Shown piece by piece: positions 4,850-9,049 of a stretch of 9,049 nt of DNA. Every line of letters begins with the position of its first letter. Positions within the stretch are counted from its first letter, which is position 1. The stretch comes from an uncultured Amaricoccus sp. Its GTDB lineage: Bacteria; Pseudomonadota; Alphaproteobacteria; Rhodobacterales; Rhodobacteraceae. The stretch is from NCBI RefSeq assembly GCF_937858865.1, contig NZ_CALLYO010000468.1, positions 1 through 9,049 on the forward strand, in the 5' to 3' direction. The notes under the pieces are model-generated. The model did no database searches and had not been told where the DNA came from. It saw nothing but the letters and a program-made list of their open reading frames with translations. The position numbers and the translations under genes were made by a program.

Positions 4850-6307
4850 TCACAGCTCGAGCGTCCGCCCGAGCCCATACTGAGCCCGTCGCTCGCTGGC
4901 GACCCCCTGACGCCGGGCAACGGCGCTGGTCGCGACGAGGTCGGTCTCGTACTTCGCCGCGATCCTGGTACTGGTCTGGTGGCAGGCGGTCATGGCCATG
5001 TCGCGGCCGGCGATGCCGATCATCGAGGACAGCCCGCTGTGGAGCATCGTCCGCGTCGTGGTGAAGCTGTTGCCCGTCAGCGCCTTGAAGATCCGCGGCA
5101 CGTAGCTCGGCGCCGCCGGCGTGCCGTCGTCCAGGACGAACAGGGGCCGCTGCGCATCGAGCGCCTGCTTCCGAAGCTGCGCGAGGTACCGCGAGGGCCT
5201 GTCGCCCAGCAGGACCGCGTCGATGAACCGCCCATGCTGCGGCGCGAGCGTCATCACGAAGGGATCGGGGTTGAACGACAGGGTCTTCTGGATCTCGGTG
5301 TCGACCACCCAGGCTTCGGCTCGCCAGAACAGCGTCTCGCCGAAGACGAGGCCGGCCGACGCATTCCGCAGCGGCGCCACGGTGTAGAGGCCGAGGATGC
5401 AGGCGCCATTCCGCATCCGGTGACGTTTCTTGGCTGTGGCGGCGACCTCGGCCTTCTCCAGCAGGTCGTCGGCCTGGTCGAGGAGCGAGAGGGTGGTATT
5501 CCCGGTCCGCGCCAGCGCCGCATGCTTCAGGGCCTTCTGCCTGCGCTCCCGCGACTCGAGGATCGCGAGGTCGTCCGCCAGCATCCGGCAGATCGCGACG
5601 GGCGCTCCGATGTAGCGCGCAAAGCGGCCGATCTCCTCGATCGAGGCGCGTACCGTCGCCCAGCGCAGGCCATTCTTCCCCGCCGCGCTCCGGGCGGTCA
5701 CGTCCTCCTGGTAGCGGCACACGCTCTCCTCGGACAGCTCGACCGGCAGGCCGGCCCGCTGCGCCGACCAGGCGAACTGGCAGAGCTTCTCGCGCAGCCG
5801 CTTCGTGATCTCCGGCGAGACCACGACGTCGTTCCCCGGGATCCCGCGCGCCATCCTGCGTAGGGCGGTCTGCATGTCCGCGGGAAGCTCCCATGGATGG
5901 ACCGAGAGGGACCGCGGCACAGGCGCGCGCCGAGACGGCGGCGCGATGGGGTCCCAGTCGTAGGAGATGGGACGGTCCGGAAGGGTCTCGCGTTCGGATG
6001 CGCCCGCCTGCGTCGTTGCCTTGCCGCGAGGCAGCGATGCATCAGCCTCGGCGACACGCGGAACGAAGGCGGGGATGCAGACGGCCATCGCCGTCGAGAG
6101 GAGCGCGATCCGCTCGGTCGGCTCGTCCCCGTCCGACGATGCCCAGACGGCGACGTCGGCAGGCTGCGGATCGGCGAGGCCATGTTCGGCGATGAAGCCG
6201 AAGAAGCTGTCGGCCGCCCGGAGCGCCGGGTCCGGCAGGGCCGCGAGGCCCGGCAGGTGCAGAAACGGTCCCCAGTGCCGCTGGGCGAGGAGCTCGAGCC
6301 GGGTCAT
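4850..6307 (-). CDS. tyrosine-recombinase-like protein, 485 aa (second of pair)
   Basis: The C-terminal third follows the tyrosine recombinase (phage integrase) plan. Box I arginine R314 is in TVAPLRNASAGL; a candidate beta-hairpin lysine K341 in IQKTLSFN; the box II arginine R419 in SFTTTRTMLHSG, where the usual HxxR histidine is Thr416; H443 in TACHQTSTRIAAKYE; and the candidate nucleophile Y453. The N-terminal 300 residues contain a Pro/Arg-rich linker (about 90-135) and a helical region (165-260) that may be the core-binding domain. Such enzymes cut and rejoin DNA at short attachment sites. ATG 6307-6305 overlaps the TGA of the upstream 637-aa gene (ATGA), so the two are likely made in fixed ratio and work together. 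The lost box II histidine may mean altered activity or dependence on its partner. The substrate is unknown. Confidence 0.75.
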   Translation of the reverse strand: MTRLELLAQRHWGPFLHLPGLAALPDPALRAADSFFGFIAEHGLADPQPADVAVWASSDGDEPTERIALLSTAMAVCIPAFVPRVAEADASLPRGKATTQAGASERETLPDRPISYDWDPIAPPSRRAPVPRSLSVHPWELPADMQTALRRMARGIPGNDVVVSPEITKRLREKLCQFAWSAQRAGLPVELSEESVCRYQEDVTARSAAGKNGLRWATVRASIEEIGRFARYIGAPVAICRMLADDLAILESRERRQKALKHAALARTGNTTLSLLDQADDLLEKAEVAATAKKRHRMRNGACILGLYTVAPLRNASAGLVFGETLFWRAEAWVVDTEIQKTLSFNPDPFVMTLAPQHGRFIDAVLLGDRPSRYLAQLRKQALDAQRPLFVLDDGTPAAPSYVPRIFKALTGNSFTTTRTMLHSGLSSMIGIAGRDMAMTACHQTSTRIAAKYETDLVATSAVARRQGVASERRAQYGLGRTLEL

Positions 6308-8217
6308 GCCGCGAGCTTTCGGGCGAGGCCGCGGCCGGCACGGTATGTCGCGCGGCGCGCGGCGATCGTGTCCTGCATCTTGCTGAGCACCGCATCCCGC
6401 TTCAGGAACGCGTAGTACTTCCGCACCGTTTCCGGCTGATCGCCGAGGAAGACAGCGAGATCCTCGATGCAGTTCGGGTCCTCGTTGATCTGGATCGAGC
6501 AGAGCCCGTGCCGAAAGTTGTGCGAGGTGAGGCTGAGATCGATGTCGATCGAGCAGCTCAGAAGCCAGTTGCTGAAGGTCTTGTCATTGAGGTGGGGCGC
6601 GTCGGACTCCACGCTCGGAAAGACCGCGCTGCTCGCGCGGGCGCGCGGGAAGAGCGGCCGGATCCGTGTGAAGTAGAACTTCAGGACCTGCAGGGCGACA
6701 TCGTCGGGGCCGCGCTTCTCGATGATGATCGGCGGCATCTCCTCGCCGCGCTCGGTCAGCGCCGCGCCGTTTTTCAGCATCTCGTTGGGGATGACGATGC
6801 GATAGTGCGGCTGATCCCCGGACGCATGGTCGAAGAAGGTCTGCTTCGGCCCGGAGCGTGTGAGCGACAGGGTATTGTCTTCGCGGAGCGGCGCGCCCTC
6901 GAGCTCGATCGCCGCGAAGGCGGCGCAGGTTCCGAACCGCCGCGCCCGGCCGATGAGCTTCTTCGCGCGCCCGCGCTTCTTGGCCGACAGTCGGCGCATC
7001 GCATCGGGATCGTTCGCGAGCCGGACGAGGTCGAAGTCCTGGGCGGCCGCCTCGTCCAGCGTGGCCTTGGCGCGCTCGGCATAGAAGATGTGCTGGTTCT
7101 CGAACGTCTCGGTCTTCCGCGGGTCGTTGATCAGGGCGAGGCACCAGGTCTGGTTCTTGGCGGACATCTTCTTTCGCGCCGCCTTTCCCTGCTTGAGGAC
7201 GGGATGGTTCTTCAGCGTCGCCTTGAGGCGCTGGGCCGGCCCACGCTGGCCGTTCCTCAGCAGGGTGAGGCGAATGACGTCGAAGTATTGGAACATGGTG
7301 CCGGGTGCGAGACCGCCCGGGCGGGGTGACGCCGCGATCCAGCACGACAGGACGGCGATGATGTCCTCGGGCGTGAAGAGATCGGCCAGCGTGTTCGCCG
7401 CAGTCAGATCCCGCACCGTCCCGAGGACATCGATGTAGTTGCCGAGCGCCGCCGCGAAGATGCCGCGGGCCCCGTCGGAGTGCGGCTCCGCCAGCGCCTG
7501 ACGCAGGACCTCCGACTCCACGTCCTCCGGATAGGTGGTCGTGGCCTCCTTCAACCAGATCTCGAGCTCCGCCCTGAGCTGCTCGGGCACGACGAACGGC
7601 CGGCGCCACTTGGCCTCGATGCGGCCGATCGGTCGTTCGGGGAGGACGGGCAGCAGCGTCGGAAACATCCGGAGGTCATCGAGCAGGCCCGCGCCTCGCT
7701 TGACGTTCTCCCATTCGTTCGCGCTGTTGGCCCGCTCCTTGAGGCCAACCACCCTCTCGTTGGTGAGGTCCGTCGACTGGAATCCGGCAGCGCGCGAGAC
7801 ATCCTTGATCCGCGCCAGTCCGCGGAGGCGTTCGCTGGAGACCAGCGCGGCCCCGGCGAGAGCGTCGGCGCGTCTCCCCAGCATCGCCCAGGTGTCGTCG
7901 TCGATCGCCTTGCGCGCGGTCCTTTCTGCAAAGGCGCCCGTCACATGCTCGATGAGCAGCCGCCCGCCCTTCTGGTACTGCTGGTAGGTCCCCTTCTTCC
8001 ACTCCAGATCGCGCAGCAGCGTGGCGTTACACGCGTCGTACCTCGGGGCGTGCTCGAGCCAGGTCTTCAGGTCCGCCGTGACTTTGGAGAGGTCCGGACG
8101 CTCGTACCCGCGCCATTTCATCACGAGCAGCAGCTGCTTGGCATACTGCTGGAAGCTCGGATTCTCGTGGGTCTCCCCGATCTCGACCACGTCCAGCATC
8201 ATCAGATCTTTACACAC
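6304..8217 (-). CDS. large tyrosine-recombinase-like protein, 637 aa (first of pair)
   Basis: This large protein has a long N-terminal helical region of no recognised family (about 1-420) and a C-terminal integrase-type catalytic domain. R445 lies in ELEGAPLREDNTLSL (box I, the same PLR context as the partner protein). H566 and R569 are in SHNFRHG (box II). LGD (591-593) stands where LGH is usual, so the last box histidine is Asp. The tyrosine pair Y601/Y602 follows in TVRKYYAF, with Y602 at the usual spacing. The start is taken as GTG 8217, because AGAGGA lies eight bases upstream; ATG 8202 and 8199 are alternatives without a clear ribosome site. It overlaps the 485-aa gene by four bases. 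It is larger than most single integrases and closer in size to the big recombinase subunit of multi-recombinase elements such as Tn554 TnpB, though no homology to that is claimed. Confidence 0.8.
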   Translation of the reverse strand: MCKDLMMLDVVEIGETHENPSFQQYAKQLLLVMKWRGYERPDLSKVTADLKTWLEHAPRYDACNATLLRDLEWKKGTYQQYQKGGRLLIEHVTGAFAERTARKAIDDDTWAMLGRRADALAGAALVSSERLRGLARIKDVSRAAGFQSTDLTNERVVGLKERANSANEWENVKRGAGLLDDLRMFPTLLPVLPERPIGRIEAKWRRPFVVPEQLRAELEIWLKEATTTYPEDVESEVLRQALAEPHSDGARGIFAAALGNYIDVLGTVRDLTAANTLADLFTPEDIIAVLSCWIAASPRPGGLAPGTMFQYFDVIRLTLLRNGQRGPAQRLKATLKNHPVLKQGKAARKKMSAKNQTWCLALINDPRKTETFENQHIFYAERAKATLDEAAAQDFDLVRLANDPDAMRRLSAKKRGRAKKLIGRARRFGTCAAFAAIELEGAPLREDNTLSLTRSGPKQTFFDHASGDQPHYRIVIPNEMLKNGAALTERGEEMPPIIIEKRGPDDVALQVLKFYFTRIRPLFPRARASSAVFPSVESDAPHLNDKTFSNWLLSCSIDIDLSLTSHNFRHGLCSIQINEDPNCIEDLAVFLGDQPETVRKYYAFLKRDAVLSKMQDTIAARRATYRAGRGLARKLAA

Positions 8218-8333
8218 TCGGGCAGTCCTCTTAGCATCCGCTGGAACAGCGTTATCGGGAATATTGGTCGTTTTCGGGGGTGCAGTAACGATTATACGTT
8301 CTCTTCCAGGTGCCGGAAGGAAACGGACGAGAG
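8218..8333. promoter_or_regulatory. AT-rich gap with alternating CGTTA/TAACG arms
   Basis: This 116-bp gap lies between the HTH gene and the recombinase pair. It contains CGTTA (8250-8254), TAACG (8286-8290) and CGTT (8297-8300), forming inverted arms around ATTATA, and the Shine-Dalgarno AGAGGA for the 637-aa gene. It is a candidate operator for the HTH protein, or a recombinase binding site. Confidence 0.35.
8291..8296 (-). promoter_or_regulatory. perfect TATAAT -10 box for the recombinase pair
   Basis: On the minus strand, 8296-8291 reads TATAAT, about 75 bases ahead of the GTG start at 8217 and inside the only AT-rich gap of the module. The -35 is poor: with a 17-base spacer the hexamer is CTTCCG. 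Short CGTTA/TAACG/CGTT arms flank it. It suggests the two recombinases can be transcribed apart from the upstream HTH gene. Confidence 0.4.
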
Positions 8334-8891
8334 TTATTTCCGTCGTTGTCGTGAGTTCTCGGCGTTAAGGCGCAGGATTTCGGCGAAAGCGTTATTGACG
8401 GCCTCCGGCGCCGGCTCGGAGGCAGGCTCGGCGGAGGCTTCGACCTCGGGACGCAGGGGCTCGACGGCCCGGAAGGTCGGCACCGCGTCGCCCCTGCGTG
8501 CCGCGCGGATCTGCGCCGGCAGCCAGCGGCGGGACCGGCTGGTCTTCTCCGGATCGCCGAGGTCGGCGATCGGCCCGGGGTATTCGAAGGTGCCCTCGCT
8601 CAGCTTGTTGCGCACCGTCGACGACCCCTTCCCGATCTGCGCGGCGACCCAGGTGATCGGCTGCAACTGTTCCATCAGCAGCGCAGCATCTTCGTCGTCC
8701 TGCGGCTCGACGCCCAGCACCTGGCGCCAGACGCTGCGGACCGGGAAGCATCCCTCGATCGGCATCAGATGGAATTGGCCGAGGAGGCGCGGGATCTCGT
8801 TGATGCCGACGTTCACGAGGTCGGCAAGCTCCTGCCGTGTCAGCAGGCCAGGGGTCTTGGGAACGATGGTCGTGACAGGCGTCGTCGGCAT
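8334..8891 (-). CDS. HTH accessory protein of the recombinase module, 185 aa
   Basis: Two helix-turn-helix-like segments can be seen. One is near residues 17-35 (LLTRQELADLVNVGINEIPR), followed by a beta-like PIEGCFPVRSVWRQVLG. The other is near 78-97 (PITWVAAQIGKGSSTVRNKL), followed by a basic RSRRWLPAQIRAARRGD. A Pro/Glu/Ala-rich linker (145-165) leads to a short C-terminal helix with a basic end (NAFAEILRLNAENSRQRRK). The pattern recalls excisionase/AlpA/MerR-type DNA-binding helpers, but I do not recognise a named family. ATG 8891 is supported by AGGAGG eight bases upstream. It lies first in a minus-strand set with two recombinases, so a role as directionality factor or regulator of recombination is the natural inference. 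The promoter side is close to, and may be cut by, an insertion at 8997. Confidence 0.7.
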   Translation of the reverse strand: MPTTPVTTIVPKTPGLLTRQELADLVNVGINEIPRLLGQFHLMPIEGCFPVRSVWRQVLGVEPQDDEDAALLMEQLQPITWVAAQIGKGSSTVRNKLSEGTFEYPGPIADLGDPEKTSRSRRWLPAQIRAARRGDAVPTFRAVEPLRPEVEASAEPASEPAPEAVNNAFAEILRLNAENSRQRRK

Positions 8892-8911
8892 CGGATGGTC
8901 CTCCTCGCCGA

Positions 8912-8955
8912 GGACCTGGGTCCGTACGCCAACGCTCGGAAATCACGGCAACGCT
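8912..8955 (-). promoter_or_regulatory. possible operator region upstream of the HTH gene
   Basis: Upstream of the HTH gene there is an inverted repeat GGACC-TG-GGTCC (8912-8923), just before its Shine-Dalgarno. A direct repeat CAACGCT follows at 8930-8936 and 8949-8955, spaced 19 bases apart, about two helical turns. No good -35/-10 pair is seen. These are weak signals of autoregulation. Confidence 0.2.
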
Positions 8956-8996
8956 GGTTCGCGGCCGGCGTCCATGTGGGGCCCGGAAGCCGATGG

Positions 8997-9049
8997 TGTC
9001 AATCGGCACGGAATCCTACCCCCCGATCGGCGTCGAACTTTGACCCCTC
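8997..9049. mobile_element. end of a putative IS21-family element, continuing beyond the window
   Basis: From 8997 the sequence begins TGTCAATCGGCACGGAATCC and contains a second related block, ATCGGCGTCGAACTTTGACC, followed by CCTC. The two blocks share ATCGGC near the start and end in ACCCC, at a spacing of about 25 bp. Elements of the IS21 family start with TG and carry such repeated transposase-binding blocks inside the ends. No istA/istB coding sequence is inside the window, so the call rests on the end alone. Confidence 0.5.

Noticed and set aside
4700..5863. 387-aa plus-strand open frame
   Set aside because: Antisense to the 485-aa recombinase, with shadow composition and no ribosome site.
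3978..5894. 638-aa minus-strand open frame
   Set aside because: It overlaps the 485-aa recombinase in another frame and reads as low-complexity Arg/Pro/Ala/Gly. The recombinase frame has conserved residues and a coupled start.
4850..8891. Identification as a RIT element or a gamma-mobile-trio element
   Set aside because: RIT elements have three adjacent recombinases of about 300-400 aa. Here only two are recombinase-like, both larger, and the third is a small HTH protein. A link to the other trio cannot be shown by eye, so no name is assigned.
1..9049. CRISPR array, tRNA or rRNA genes
   Set aside because: No regularly spaced repeats, no cloverleaf-like sequence and no rRNA-like stretches were seen on either strand.

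Overview
The window is high-GC DNA (about two thirds G+C). Its codon use, Shine-Dalgarno sites and protein families fit an alphaproteobacterium, possibly of the Methylobacterium, Roseomonas or rhizobial kind; the lineage is inference from style, not from a marker gene. There are no rRNA, tRNA or core housekeeping genes. This is an accessory, partly decayed region holding mobile-element parts, small orphan genes and several broken genes.

Left part (1-2508): a small plus-strand operon. It has the 3' end of an unrecognised gene, whose stop codon overlaps a following ATG (TAATG), then a second unrecognised gene, then a 168-aa protein with an L7/L12-like fold followed by an MqsA/HigA-type helix-turn-helix. 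A complete IS110-family element, with its transposase on the minus strand, sits between the ATG and the second codon of the middle gene. Removing about 1310 bp at the shared GCT rejoins one in-frame 142-codon gene. Between the transposase start and the element end lies a strongly structured non-coding stretch where a bridge RNA would be encoded.

Middle part (2509-4849): a 31-bp relic of a second IS110-family end, a possible small minus-strand gene, a frameshifted secreted nuclease (SNase/thermonuclease family) pseudogene, a divergent pair of unrecognised genes (282 aa on minus; about 140 aa on plus, probably frameshifted near its end), and about 410 bp without a convincing gene.

Right part (4850-8996): a compact minus-strand module. 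It has a 185-aa protein with two predicted helix-turn-helix segments, a 637-aa tyrosine-recombinase-like protein and a 485-aa tyrosine-recombinase-like protein. The two large genes overlap by ATGA and are probably translationally coupled; a perfect TATAAT lies ahead of them in an AT-rich gap. Both large proteins keep a 'PLR' box I arginine, a box II arginine and a C-terminal tyrosine, but each has a different box residue replaced. They look like paired partners of one integration system, and are the best candidate here for a little-described system. At 8997 the sequence enters the end of what looks like an IS21-family element that continues beyond the window.
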